Assembly (NCBI RefSeq): GCF_041346945.1
Contig: NZ_CP166850.1
Coordinates: 7,362,501-7,426,500 of the forward strand
DNA length: 64,000 bases
DNA from: Amycolatopsis sp. cg9
GTDB taxonomy: Bacteria; Actinomycetota; Actinomycetes; Mycobacteriales; Pseudonocardiaceae
Direction: 5' to 3'
A program made the translations under genes and the position numbers. The notes below the pieces were generated by a model. It saw only the letters and a list, made by a program, of their open reading frames with translations, had not been told where the DNA came from and did no database searches. This document shows, in pieces, positions 8,196 to 17,051 of this stretch; positions within the stretch are counted from its first letter, which is position 1, and each line of letters begins with the position of its first letter.

Positions 8196-8852
8196 ATGCA
8201 CGAACCCCAGGCCGGTGCGCTGGCCGCGGTCGCGGCACTCGACGAGCCGACCCGGCGCCGGCTGTACGAGTACGTCGTCCGCCAGCCGGTACCGGTGAGC
8301 CGCGACGACGTCGCCACCGCCCTCAGCGTGCCTCGCGCGACCGTCGCGTTCCACCTCGACCGCCTGGTGGACGCGCGGCTGCTGGCGGTCGGCCACGAAC
8401 GCCGCACCGGCCGCACCGGCCCGGGCGCCGGCCGGCCCGCGAAGCTGTACCGGCGGTCCGACCGGCAGGTGAGCGTCTCCCTGCCGGAACGCCAGTACGA
8501 ACTGGCCGGTCAGCTGCTCGCGACGGCGGTGGAGGAAGCCGGCGAAACCGGCGGCTCGGCCCGCGAAATCCTGACCCGGCGGGCCCGCGAACGGGGCGCG
8601 GACCTCGCCCGCGGCGCCCCGGACATCCTGGGCACGCTGGAAGAACACGGCTTCGAGCCCCGCGCCGACGGCGACCGGGTCCTGCTGGGCAACTGCCCGT
8701 TCCATCAGCTCGCCCGGACCCACCGGCGGCTGGTCTGCGAGATGAACCTCGCCCTGGTCGAAGGCCTGCTCGCCGGGGTGGGCGACCGCCGCCTGCGCGC
8801 ACGGCCCGAACCGGGGCCGGGGCTCTGCTGCGTGCGCCTCGAGCCGGCCTAG
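8196..8852 (+). CDS. SufR-like winged-helix regulator with C-terminal cysteines
   Basis: A 218-residue regulator of the DeoR/ArsR-like COG2345 type. The N-terminal winged HTH (about residues 14-75) reads LDEPTRRRLYEYVVRQ and VPRATVAFHLDRLVDARLL. The C-terminal domain contains Cys in GNCPFHQLA, Cys 14 residues later in LVCEMN, and CC 30 residues after that in GPGLCCVRL. This spacing recalls the Fe-S ligands of SufR, so iron-sulfur or redox sensing is plausible but unproven. No ribosome site precedes the ATG at 8196, so it may be leaderless. The stop TAG overlaps that of the convergent TauE gene. Confidence 0.8.
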   Translation: MHEPQAGALAAVAALDEPTRRRLYEYVVRQPVPVSRDDVATALSVPRATVAFHLDRLVDARLLAVGHERRTGRTGPGAGRPAKLYRRSDRQVSVSLPERQYELAGQLLATAVEEAGETGGSAREILTRRARERGADLARGAPDILGTLEEHGFEPRADGDRVLLGNCPFHQLARTHRRLVCEMNLALVEGLLAGVGDRRLRARPEPGPGLCCVRLEPA

Positions 8853-9940
8853 CGCGGGAGGAAGGGGAGGACGAAGAGGAGGCCGCCGAAGCCGACGAGC
8901 GCGGCCGAGACGACGCGGTGCAGGTGCCGGGCGGGAAGCCGGCGCGCCAAGCGTGCGCCGAGCAGCACACCGGCCGCGGACAGGACGCCGAGGACGCTGC
9001 CGAGTCCGAAGTGGACGGAGCCGTGGGCGGTGTAGCCGAGCGTCGCGAACCCGACGAGCGGAAGCTGCACCAGCTGCCCGGCGGCGACGGTGGTCAGCAC
9101 GGGAACACCCAGGGCGAGCAGGACGGGGACGAGGAGCACGGGACCGCCGGTACCGGTGAGCGCCGACCCGAACCCGACGAAGGCTCCGACGGCGACCGCC
9201 CCGGCCGGGGGCAGCTCATGGCGCCGGCCGGGCGGCGAGCCGGGCTCGGCTGGTGGTGCTTGGCGCGGCGGCCCGGGCTCCTGGGGTGGGGCGGCTTTGG
9301 CCGGCGGGCCGGACTCGGCCGGTGGTGCTTCGGGCGGCGGGTTGGGCTCGGCCCGCCGGGGTTGGGTCAGCGGTCCGGTCTCGGGAGGCTGTGGGCGGGA
9401 CTCGGCTGGCGGGCCGGGTTCGGCCGGTCGGGGGTGGGTTGGCGGGTCGGGCTCGGGAGGTGGCGGGCTGGGCTCGGCCGGTCGTGCTCGGCGCGGCGAG
9501 TCGGCCTCTGCCGGTGGCGCTCGGTCCGCCTGCCGGGGCTCGGCCGGTGGCGCCTGAGTGAGCGCCCCGCCCGCAGCATCCCGCCGCCCGCGCGGCCGTC
9601 CCCACAGGTTGAACGCTCCCGAGCCTGCCGTGAGCGTCGCCAGCAGCAGCCACAGCGCCGTTGCCGGGACCGTGCCGTTCACCCACGCCCCCGCGGCCGC
9701 CGCCGGGGCTGCGCCGAGGGTGAGGTGGGCGCCGAAGCGCCAGGGCATTGCCCGGCTGCGGGCGTAGGCGGCGGTGCCGGCCAGGCCGGTGAACAGGAAG
9801 CACCAGCTGCTGGTGCCCGCCGCCGCGTGGATGTCGAGGCCGGTCAGCCAGGAGAGGGCGGGGGGCAGCAGGACTCCGCCGATGCCGACGACCCCGATGC
9901 AGATCCCCACCGGGATCGCGAGGAGCAGGACGGCGATCAC
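8849..9940 (-). CDS. TauE/SafE family permease with long Pro-rich central loop
   Basis: A membrane carrier of the sulfite/organosulfonate exporter family. About 363 residues from the GTG at 9940 (a GTG at 9961 is also possible; neither has a clear ribosome site). The N-terminal half (residues 1-112) holds GVVGIGGVLLPPALSWLTG and the C-terminal half (about 246-363) holds GSALTGTGGPVLLVPVLLALG, the two repeated TauE motifs. Between them, residues about 120-243 form a Pro/Glu/Arg-rich low-complexity linker of PPAEPGPP-like units that ordinary family members lack. It should lie in the loop joining the two halves. The substrate is unknown. Confidence 0.85.
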   Translation of the reverse strand: MIAVLLLAIPVGICIGVVGIGGVLLPPALSWLTGLDIHAAAGTSSWCFLFTGLAGTAAYARSRAMPWRFGAHLTLGAAPAAAAGAWVNGTVPATALWLLLATLTAGSGAFNLWGRPRGRRDAAGGALTQAPPAEPRQADRAPPAEADSPRRARPAEPSPPPPEPDPPTHPRPAEPGPPAESRPQPPETGPLTQPRRAEPNPPPEAPPAESGPPAKAAPPQEPGPPRQAPPAEPGSPPGRRHELPPAGAVAVGAFVGFGSALTGTGGPVLLVPVLLALGVPVLTTVAAGQLVQLPLVGFATLGYTAHGSVHFGLGSVLGVLSAAGVLLGARLARRLPARHLHRVVSAALVGFGGLLFVLPFLPR

Positions 9941-10105
9941 GTCCGCCGACCGTAGCCGCACCCCGGTGCCGGGGCACGGTGAACGGCCGTCGCGGTGGGG
10001 AAAGCCGCTCGGCCGGTCCTGACCCGGCGCGGGAGGCCCGGTGCGCGCCGATTCGGCGGTACCGTCTCGGACGTGGGGACGCGGCACGACGGGGAAGGGG
10101 CCAGG

Positions 10106-11149
10106 GTGGTGGACCGGGCGAAGGCGGGGGAGCAGACGAGGGTGCCGGCACCCGGGCCGCGGCAGCCGAGCCTGGCCGATGTCGCCGGCATGGCCGGGGT
10201 CTCGCACATGACCGTTTCGCGCGTGGTCAACGAGAGCGGGCCGGTGCGCCCGGAGACCCGCGAGCGGGTCCTCGCCGCGGTGCAGAAGCTCGGCTACCGG
10301 CCCAACACGGCCGCGCGGACCCTGGTCACCGGCCGGTCCGGCACGCTCGGCGTGGTCGCGCTGGAGTCGAACCTCTACGGACCGGCGAGCACGTTGTACG
10401 GCATCGAAAACGCGGCGCGCGAGGCCGGTTACGGCGTCGCGATCTGCAGCGTGACCCGGCCCGGCCGGACGTCGATCGGCGACGCGGTCGAAAGCCTGCG
10501 CCGCCAGGCGGTCGAAGGCATCGTGGTGATCGCCCCGCACGTGACGGCGGGCCGCGCGCTGGCGGCGGCCCCGTCGGACATCCCGCTGGTGGCCGTCGGC
10601 GGCGGTGAGTCGGCGCCGGTCCCGGTGCTCTCGGTCGACCAGTACGACGGCGCCCGCCGCGCCACCGAGCACCTGCTCGCCTTGGGGCACCGGACGGTCT
10701 GGCACCTCGCCGGCCCGGAGGACTGGCTCGAGGCCCGCGACCGCGAGCGCGGCTGGCGGGAGACGCTGGAGGCGCGCGGCCTGCGGGTCCCGGCGCTCGT
10801 GCGCGGCGACTGGAGCCCGCGCTCGGGCTACGAAGCCGGGCGGGCGCTGGCCGGGAAGCGGGGGCTCAAGGCGGTGTTCTCGGCGAACGACCAGATGGCG
10901 CTGGGGCTGCTGCGGGCGTTCACCGAGGCCGGCATCCGGGTGCCGGAGGACGTGCACGTCGCCGGCTTCGACGACGTCCCCGAGGCGGCGTACTTTTCCC
11001 CGCCGCTGACGACGGTCCGCCAGGACTTCATCGAGGTCGGGCGCCGCACCTTCGGCCTGCTGGAGGAGCGGATGGCGGGCGGCGACGCCGGGGCCCGGCA
11101 CCTGGTGCCCGCCGAGCTGATCGTGCGGGAGAGCACCGGCCCGCGCTGA
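10106..11149 (+). CDS. LacI family regulator (paralogue 1)
   Basis: A 347-residue sugar-responsive repressor. The HTH at about residues 18-65 reads PSLADVAGMAGVSHMTVSRV; a hinge and a type I periplasmic-binding-like sensor domain follow ([54 protein letters not shown]). The GTG at 10106 is chosen because GGGAAGGGG lies 5 nt upstream and because the paralogue at 26346 then has exactly the same length. It sits just before the GH35 galactosidase, whose promoter region contains a perfect LacI-type palindrome. It is thus a likely repressor of that gene, possibly shared with paralogue 2. Confidence 0.9.
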   Translation: MVDRAKAGEQTRVPAPGPRQPSLADVAGMAGVSHMTVSRVVNESGPVRPETRERVLAAVQKLGYRPNTAARTLVTGRSGTLGVVALESNLYGPASTLYGIENAAREAGYGVAICSVTRPGRTSIGDAVESLRRQAVEGIVVIAPHVTAGRALAAAPSDIPLVAVGGGESAPVPVLSVDQYDGARRATEHLLALGHRTVWHLAGPEDWLEARDRERGWRETLEARGLRVPALVRGDWSPRSGYEAGRALAGKRGLKAVFSANDQMALGLLRAFTEAGIRVPEDVHVAGFDDVPEAAYFSPPLTTVRQDFIEVGRRTFGLLEERMAGGDAGARHLVPAELIVRESTGPR

Positions 11150-11154
11150 ACCGC

Positions 11155-11203
11155 CTTGAATGACTCATTCAGGACCGCCGAAGACCTGAATGAGTCATTC
11201 AAG
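11155..11203 (+). repeat. Nested palindromic intergenic repeat / terminator after LacI 1
   Basis: Two 19-bp arms (11155-11173 and 11185-11203) are perfect inverted copies across an 11-nt loop. Each arm contains its own 15-bp palindrome: TGAATGACTCATTCA in the first, TGAATGAGTCATTCA in the second. It starts 5 bp after the LacI stop and can act as a terminator. Related elements occur at 23401-23451 and 48877-48929. Confidence 0.7.
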
Positions 11204-11217
11204 ACATCCGGCGCGGA

Positions 11218-11233
11218 GTGTTAGCGCTAACAC
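11218..11233. promoter_or_regulatory. LacI-family operator before the GH35 gene
   Basis: GTGTTAGCGCTAACAC is a perfect 16-bp palindrome with the central CG typical of LacI-family operators. It lies 105 bp before the GH35 ATG. Copies with few changes precede LacI 2 and the furanose importer, tying these genes into one regulon. Confidence 0.75.
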
Positions 11234-11337
11234 TACCTCGGCACTGATCCATCTCGGTGTTGTATCTTGACCAGTTCTGTGTGATCGGCAAAGGATCGTG
11301 TTCGATTCTGGTCCCCCGCCGTGCCAGGAGGTCCCGC

Positions 11338-14300
11338 ATGCGCCGCGCCCGGACGTTGTTCGCCGCCCTGTTCGCGTTCGTCTTCGCGGTCGCCGGGGTG
11401 ACCGTCCCGCACGCCGCGGCCGCACCACCGAAACCCGGCCACACCGTCACCTACGACGGCTACTCCTTCCTCGTCGACGGGCAGCGGACCTACCTCTGGT
11501 CCGGCGAGTTCCACTCCTACCGCCTCCCCAGCCCGGACCTGTGGCTCGACATCTTCCAGAAGATGAAGGCCGCCGGCTTCAACTCGACCTCCCTCTACTT
11601 CGACTGGGGCTACCACTCGCCGCGCCAAGGGGTCTACGACTTCAGTGGCGTCCGGGACCTCGACAAGCTCCTCGACGTGGCCCAGCAAGCCGGGCTCTAC
11701 GTCATCGCGCGGCCCGGTCCGTACATCAACGCCGAGGTCGACGGCGGCGGCTTCCCGACCTGGCTGTCCACCACCCCCGGCCACACCCGCAGCGCCGACC
11801 CGGCCTACCTGAAGTACTCGGACGAGTGGCAGACGCAGATCGACCGGATCATCGCCCGCCACCAGCTCACGAACGGCACCGGCAGCGTCCTCGCCTACCA
11901 GGTCGAAAACGAGTACTACAACGGCAACGCCGACGGCCGCGCGTACCTGAAGCACCTCGAGGACAAGGCCCGCGCCGACGGGATCACCGTCCCGCTGGTC
12001 GGCAACAACAACGGCACCTTCAACGCCGGGGAGGCCGCGCTCGACGTCGACGCCGCCGACTCCTACCCGCAGGGCTTCGACTGCTCCAACCCGACGCGGT
12101 GGAACGGCGTCCCCGACATCAGCTACGACCACGTCCCCGGCAAGCCGCTGATCACCGCCGAGTTCCAGGGCGGCGCCTTCGATCCCTGGGGCGGCCCGGG
12201 CTACGAGAAGTGCGCCCAGCTGATCAACGACCAGTTCGCGAACGTCTTCTACAAGCAGAACATCGCCGTGGGTGCGACCGGCCAGAGCTTCTACATGCTG
12301 CACGGCGGCACCTCGTGGGGCTGGAGCGCGATCCCGCAGAACTACACCTCCTACGACTACGGCGCCGCGATCACCGAAGGCCGCCAGTTCGACCCGAAGT
12401 ACGCCGAGGACAAGCTGATCGGCTACTTCACCCAGTCCGTCGCGCCGCTGACCAAGACCGACGGGCTGGTCGCCGCCCCGCTCACCGATCCGGCGCTCAC
12501 CGACACCGCCCGGATCAACCCCGACACCCGCACGCAGTTCCACACCCTGCGGCACACCGATTCGACGTCGACCGCCACGAACACCACGAGCCTCGCGCTC
12601 GACCTCGCCGCGCACGCCGGCTACACCTACGACGACCGGGCGGCCGAGGTCGGCTACACCGGCACCTGGAGCCACGTCGGGCCGGAGGTGAACTACACCG
12701 GCGGCGACTACCAGCACACGGAGTCCTTTTCGGAGGTCACCGGCGACAGCGTCAGCATCCCCTTCACCGGCACCGGGATCCGCTGGGTGACGTCGAAGGA
12801 CCCGAGCCACGGCATCGCCGACGTCTATCTCGACGGATCCAAAGTGGACACCGTCGACCTCTACGCGGTGAGCAAGCAGAACCAGGTCACCGGCTACCAG
12901 GTCCGGGACCTGCCCGCCGGGGCGCACACGCTGAAGATCGCCGTCACCGGGCAGAAGAACGTCAAGGCGACCGGCCCGTTCGTCGTGGTCGACGCCGTCG
13001 ACCTCCTGGCGGGCAGCGCCGACTACTACCCGGTTGTGCCGCAGCAGCCGGGCACCGGCACCACGCTGAACGGCCGCCAGTCGAAGATCCTCGTCGCCGG
13101 CTACGACTTCGGGCAGACCAGGATGCAGTACTCGACGTCGGAGATCATGACGTCCGCGGCCATCGGCGGCCGGGACGTCGCCGTCCTCTACGGTGACCAC
13201 GGCGGGCCGGGGGAGACGGTCCTGCGGTTCGCGAAGCAGCCGGCCGTGCAGGTCCTCGGCGGCGCCGCGACGTCCACTTGGGACGCTGCCCGCGGCGACC
13301 TGCGGCTGAACTACACCCACGACGGCCTGACCCGCGTGCTCGTCACCGCGCCCGGCGCGCGCCCGCTGCTCCTGCTGCTCGCGGACAAGGCGACGGCGGC
13401 GACGTTCTGGCGCCAGGACACCGCGGTGGGGCCGGTCCTGGTCCGCGGCACCGACCTGGTGCGGACCGCGGCCGCGCGGAACGGCACCCTCGCCCTCACC
13501 GGCGACACCGGGACCGACGGCGCCTTCGAGGTCTTCGGCACGGCGAAGTCGTTGCTGTGGAACGGTTCCCCGGTCCCGGCGAAGCCGACTTCGAGCGGCA
13601 GCCTCACCGGCACCGCGCCGACCGCGCAGCCAGTGACGCTGCCCGCCCTGACCGGGTGGAAGCACCAGCAGGAGTCGCCCGAGAGCCGGCCCGGGTTCGA
13701 CGACTCGGCGTGGCCGGTGGCGGACAAGGAAACCACCAACAGCTCGACCGCGCTCGGCACGAAACCGGTGCTGTTCGCCGACGACTACGGCTTCCACACC
13801 GGCAACACCTGGTACCGCGGCCGGTTCACCGGCGACGGGAAGCAGACCGGGATCACCCTGTCGAGCCAGAGCGGCGGCCCGGCGGGCGCCTTCTCGGCGT
13901 GGCTCAACGGTGTCTTCCTCGGCAGCTCGAAGGACCCGCAGCACACGTTCCCCTTCCCGGCGGGCACCTTGCGCACGGGCGAGAACGAGATCTCCGTCCT
14001 GACGGTGAACATGGGCCACGAGGAGGACTACGGCGCGAACAACGGCAACAAGGCCGCCCGGGGCCTGACCTCCGCCCGGCTCACCGGAGCGCCGCTGACG
14101 TCGGTCACCTGGCGGCTGCAGGGCGTCCGCGGCGGCGAGACCGGGCTCGACCCGGTCCGCGGCCCGCTCAACACCGGCGGCCTCTACGGCGAGCGCGCGG
14201 GCTGGTCCCTGCCCGGTTTCCCCGACGGGAACTGGACACCGGCGGCCCTGCCCGCGACGGACACGACCCCCGGCGTCTCGTGGTACCGCACCACCGCGGA

Positions 14301-15426
14301 CCTGGATTTGCCGCGCGGCCAGGACACCTCGCTCGGCCTGACCATCACCGACGACCCCGCGCGGCAGTACCGCGCACTGATCTTCGTGAACGGCTGGCAG
14401 CTCGGCCAGTACGTCGACTACCTCGGGCCGCAGCACAGCTTCCCGATCCCGAACGGCGTGCTGAACCCCAACGGGCACAACACGATCGCCGTCGCGGTGT
14501 GGAACCTCGACGGCAGCACCGGCGGTCTTGGGAAGATCGCCTGGACGAACTACGGCAGCCACCGCTCGCCGCTGACCGTCCGGCCGAACGCCTCGCCCGG
14601 GTACGACCCCGCGCGGTACGCGATGCCGCCGGCACCGACCGCCGGCGTGTCGCTGACCGCACCGGACACGGCGTCGGGCGGGCAGCCCTTCACCGCGTCC
14701 GCGACCGTCCGGGTCCCGGCGGGCGCGCCGCCGGCGTTCGACGTCAAGCCCGCGCTCACCGTCCCCGCCGGGTGGACGGCCGGTCCCGCGGCACCGGCCT
14801 CGGCCGCGCGGATCGACGGCGGCGGTTCGGCCACGTTCACCTGGACCGTGACCCCGCCGTCCACAGTGGACACCGCAGCGCTTAAGGTCGCGGTGGCGTA
14901 CCGGCAGGCGGGACACCCGGGCTCGGTGACCGGGGAACGGATCGTCGGCGCGGTGCCGCCCGCGCCACCCGCCGGCCAGGTCGCGGCCAGCTCACTGCCG
15001 TTCCTCACCGCGACGAACGGCTGGGGTCCGGTGGAGCGCGACACGAGCAACGGCGAGGCGAGCGCGGGCGACGGCAAGCCGATGACCATCGGCGGGGTGG
15101 CGTACGCGAAGGGGCTCGGCGTCCACGCGGCGAGCGACGTCCAGCTCTACCTGGCGGGTGCGTGCACCCGGCTGACGGCTTCGGCCGGGGTGGACGGCGA
15201 AACCGGCACCGCGGGCAGCGTCGCCTTCAGCGTGTCGGTGGACGGCACGACCCGCGTCACGACGCCGGTGGTCCGCGGCGGCCAGGCCGCGGTGCCGGTC
15301 GACGTCGACGTCACCGGGGCCCAGGTCCTGGACCTGCTGGTGAGCGACGGCGGGGACGGCAACGGCAACGACCACGCCGACTGGGCGCTGCCGACGCTCA
15401 CCTGCGCTACGCCGCCTGCCGGGTGA
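11338..15426 (+). CDS. Secreted GH35 beta-galactosidase, multidomain with NPCBM
   Basis: Extracellular enzyme expected to remove terminal beta-galactose from galactans or arabinogalactan. 1362 residues, with a Sec signal peptide (about 1-29, ending HAAAA). The GH35 barrel (about 35-370) has acid/base Glu192 in QVENEY and nucleophile Glu275 in TAEFQGG. Beta-rich middle domains and two jelly-roll BetaGal domain 4/5 segments follow (about 775-1080). Next come a NEW3-like domain (about 1102-1190) and a C-terminal NPCBM carbohydrate-binding module (about 1218-1362; GLGVHAASDVQLYLAG). The ATG at 11338 follows CCAGGAGGTCCCGC. A LacI operator lies upstream. The 3' end overlaps the convergent membrane-protein gene by 20 bp. 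Confidence 0.93.
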   Translation: MRRARTLFAALFAFVFAVAGVTVPHAAAAPPKPGHTVTYDGYSFLVDGQRTYLWSGEFHSYRLPSPDLWLDIFQKMKAAGFNSTSLYFDWGYHSPRQGVYDFSGVRDLDKLLDVAQQAGLYVIARPGPYINAEVDGGGFPTWLSTTPGHTRSADPAYLKYSDEWQTQIDRIIARHQLTNGTGSVLAYQVENEYYNGNADGRAYLKHLEDKARADGITVPLVGNNNGTFNAGEAALDVDAADSYPQGFDCSNPTRWNGVPDISYDHVPGKPLITAEFQGGAFDPWGGPGYEKCAQLINDQFANVFYKQNIAVGATGQSFYMLHGGTSWGWSAIPQNYTSYDYGAAITEGRQFDPKYAEDKLIGYFTQSVAPLTKTDGLVAAPLTDPALTDTARINPDTRTQFHTLRHTDSTSTATNTTSLALDLAAHAGYTYDDRAAEVGYTGTWSHVGPEVNYTGGDYQHTESFSEVTGDSVSIPFTGTGIRWVTSKDPSHGIADVYLDGSKVDTVDLYAVSKQNQVTGYQVRDLPAGAHTLKIAVTGQKNVKATGPFVVVDAVDLLAGSADYYPVVPQQPGTGTTLNGRQSKILVAGYDFGQTRMQYSTSEIMTSAAIGGRDVAVLYGDHGGPGETVLRFAKQPAVQVLGGAATSTWDAARGDLRLNYTHDGLTRVLVTAPGARPLLLLLADKATAATFWRQDTAVGPVLVRGTDLVRTAAARNGTLALTGDTGTDGAFEVFGTAKSLLWNGSPVPAKPTSSGSLTGTAPTAQPVTLPALTGWKHQQESPESRPGFDDSAWPVADKETTNSSTALGTKPVLFADDYGFHTGNTWYRGRFTGDGKQTGITLSSQSGGPAGAFSAWLNGVFLGSSKDPQHTFPFPAGTLRTGENEISVLTVNMGHEEDYGANNGNKAARGLTSARLTGAPLTSVTWRLQGVRGGETGLDPVRGPLNTGGLYGERAGWSLPGFPDGNWTPAALPATDTTPGVSWYRTTADLDLPRGQDTSLGLTITDDPARQYRALIFVNGWQLGQYVDYLGPQHSFPIPNGVLNPNGHNTIAVAVWNLDGSTGGLGKIAWTNYGSHRSPLTVRPNASPGYDPARYAMPPAPTAGVSLTAPDTASGGQPFTASATVRVPAGAPPAFDVKPALTVPAGWTAGPAAPASAARIDGGGSATFTWTVTPPSTVDTAALKVAVAYRQAGHPGSVTGERIVGAVPPAPPAGQVAASSLPFLTATNGWGPVERDTSNGEASAGDGKPMTIGGVAYAKGLGVHAASDVQLYLAGACTRLTASAGVDGETGTAGSVAFSVSVDGTTRVTTPVVRGGQAAVPVDVDVTGAQVLDLLVSDGGDGNGNDHADWALPTLTCATPPAG

Positions 15427-16111
15427 CGTCGGGGAGCGGGCGCACGAGGAACGTCGCCCGCACCTCCCCGCGTTCCCGCCACAGGTGGTGGAGCGCCAGG
15501 CCGAAGATGATCGAGCCCACGACGTTCGCGGCGAAGTGCCACCAGACGCGGTAGGTGGTCAGGCCCGGGCCCGGGTCGACGAGCCCGAAGAACGTCGACA
15601 GCCCGATCGCCCGGGAGCCGAACGCCACCGACAGCGTGAGGACGAGGTGCTCGAGCCCGTGCAGACCCTGCATCCACACGCCCATCTTCGCCCAGCGGCG
15701 GGCGCGGGTCTTCAGCGCCCGCCGCGTGATCACCATGACGCCGGCCAGCCCGGCCAGGAAGATGAAGTTGCCGGTCAGGTGCAGCAGCTCCATCCCGAAC
15801 GTCGGCCGGTCCGGCAGGACCAGCTGCAGGCCGTCGGCGAGCGCGGTGCCCCACGGCGTCATCCACGCGGGCGAGTTCGGGTGGCCGAGCCAGTAGCCGA
15901 CCTGGGCGATGTGCTCCTGGACGTGCCCGAGCTGCCCGAGCACGCCGATGCCGATCACCGCCGCCGAGCCGCGGTACACCCACGGCCGGACCGGCCCGCG
16001 GTTCGCGTACGCCAGGACACCGACCGCCGCCCACATGGCCACAGCCCAGCCGGCGATCAGGATCGCCCCCGCGATGTCCCAGCCCGACGTTCCCGTCATC
16101 GGCATGTCCAT
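15407..16111 (-). CDS. Uncharacterised five-helix membrane protein with intramembrane His
   Basis: 234 residues with about five hydrophobic helices (about 11-36, 44-64, 104-127, 149-171, 190-210). Histidines recur at helix ends and within helices: GHVQEHIAQVGYWLGH, LLHLTGN, GLHGLEHLVLT, WWHFAAN and ALHHLW. This pattern is like metal- or haem-binding membrane proteins. It resembles a streptomycete family I remember as DUF6008, but I cannot confirm that. The strong ACAGGAGGCGGTC site fixes the ATG at 16111. Function unknown. Confidence 0.75.
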   Translation of the reverse strand: MDMPMTGTSGWDIAGAILIAGWAVAMWAAVGVLAYANRGPVRPWVYRGSAAVIGIGVLGQLGHVQEHIAQVGYWLGHPNSPAWMTPWGTALADGLQLVLPDRPTFGMELLHLTGNFIFLAGLAGVMVITRRALKTRARRWAKMGVWMQGLHGLEHLVLTLSVAFGSRAIGLSTFFGLVDPGPGLTTYRVWWHFAANVVGSIIFGLALHHLWRERGEVRATFLVRPLPDVTRQAA

Positions 16112-16219
16112 GACCGCCTCCTGTCGCCGGGACCGAGCCTAACGCCGCCGCGGGGCGGGGAACGTCTTCCGGTGTGCGCGGCCGGCGGGGACAAACCGTT
16201 ACAGGACAACGGGTTTCGC

Positions 16220-16837
16220 TCAAGTCAGGACAAGTCGGACGGCGAGTGCGGTGATCACCGCGCTCGACGCCAGCGCCGTCACCAGCCGCCCGCGGCGGCC
16301 GGTGAGGACCCGGCCCAGCAGCGCGCCGCCGCCCGCGAGGAGGGTTTGCCAGCTCGCCGAGGCGGCGAACGCGGCGAGCACGAACACCCCTTGGCCGAGG
16401 ACCGGGGCCGGCGTCCCGGCCCGGCCGCCGACCACCAAGGCGGCGAAGTAGACGACGGTCGCCGGGTTGACGAGCGTGATGCCGAGCAGGCCGGCGTACG
16501 CGCGGCCGGGCGTTAGCGGGGTCACGGGCCGTTCGGTGGGGTCGCGGTGCGACCGCAGGGCCAGCACGGCCCCGCGCACCGCCAGCACGGCGAGGATCCC
16601 CGCCGAGACCAGCCGCAGCGGCCCGGCCACCGGCGTGACGACGCTCGCGATCGCGGCGCCGCCGAGCACCGCGACCAGCGCGTACACCCCGTCGGCCGTG
16701 GCGACGCCGAGGGCGGCCGCGAGCCCGGTGCCGAGCGAGGTGCGGGCGGTGAGCGCGACCAGGTAGGTGCCGACCGCGCCGACCGGGATCGCGATGCCGT
16801 AGCCGGCCACCAGGCCGTCGAGCAGCGCGGTGGTCAC
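16220..16837 (-). CDS. LysE/RhtB-type amino acid exporter
   Basis: 205-residue membrane protein with about six helices and the LysE family start pattern AGYGIAIPVGAVGTYLVAL, followed by GVATADGVYALVAVLGGAA and GLLGITLVNPATVVYFAALV. The family exports amino acids or small amines. The start is the GTG at 16837, which places the first helix as in relatives; no strong ribosome site is visible, so this is moderately certain. It lies 108 bp upstream of the membrane-protein gene on the same strand. Confidence 0.8.
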   Translation of the reverse strand: MTTALLDGLVAGYGIAIPVGAVGTYLVALTARTSLGTGLAAALGVATADGVYALVAVLGGAAIASVVTPVAGPLRLVSAGILAVLAVRGAVLALRSHRDPTERPVTPLTPGRAYAGLLGITLVNPATVVYFAALVVGGRAGTPAPVLGQGVFVLAAFAASASWQTLLAGGGALLGRVLTGRRGRLVTALASSAVITALAVRLVLT

Positions 16838-17051
16838 AGCGCGGGCGGGCTCGGCCTCCGGGGGCCACTCTGCTGCCGGACCGGCGCGGTGGTCGCGGCG
16901 GTCGGCAGGAGCGGCGTGCGGCGGGAAGTCATGCGCCGATGGTGGAGCCGCCGCCCCGGCCGGGCAACCGGTTTTCCAGCCGGTGCGTCCCGGGCGGCTG
17001 TGCTTCAATCGGCCGGGGAGCGGGACGTCGAGGCGAGAGAGGGCTTTCACG

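Noticed and set aside
8849..8852. Overlapping convergent stop codons (CTAG), also at 46899-46902
   Set aside because: It is a common result of tight gene packing; no special role can be argued.
11233..14916. Very long open frame on the minus strand (over 1200 codons) opposite the GH35 gene
   Set aside because: It mirrors the GH35 coding frame, has an Arg/Val/Gly-rich composition with no domain, and arises from the GC bias at third positions.
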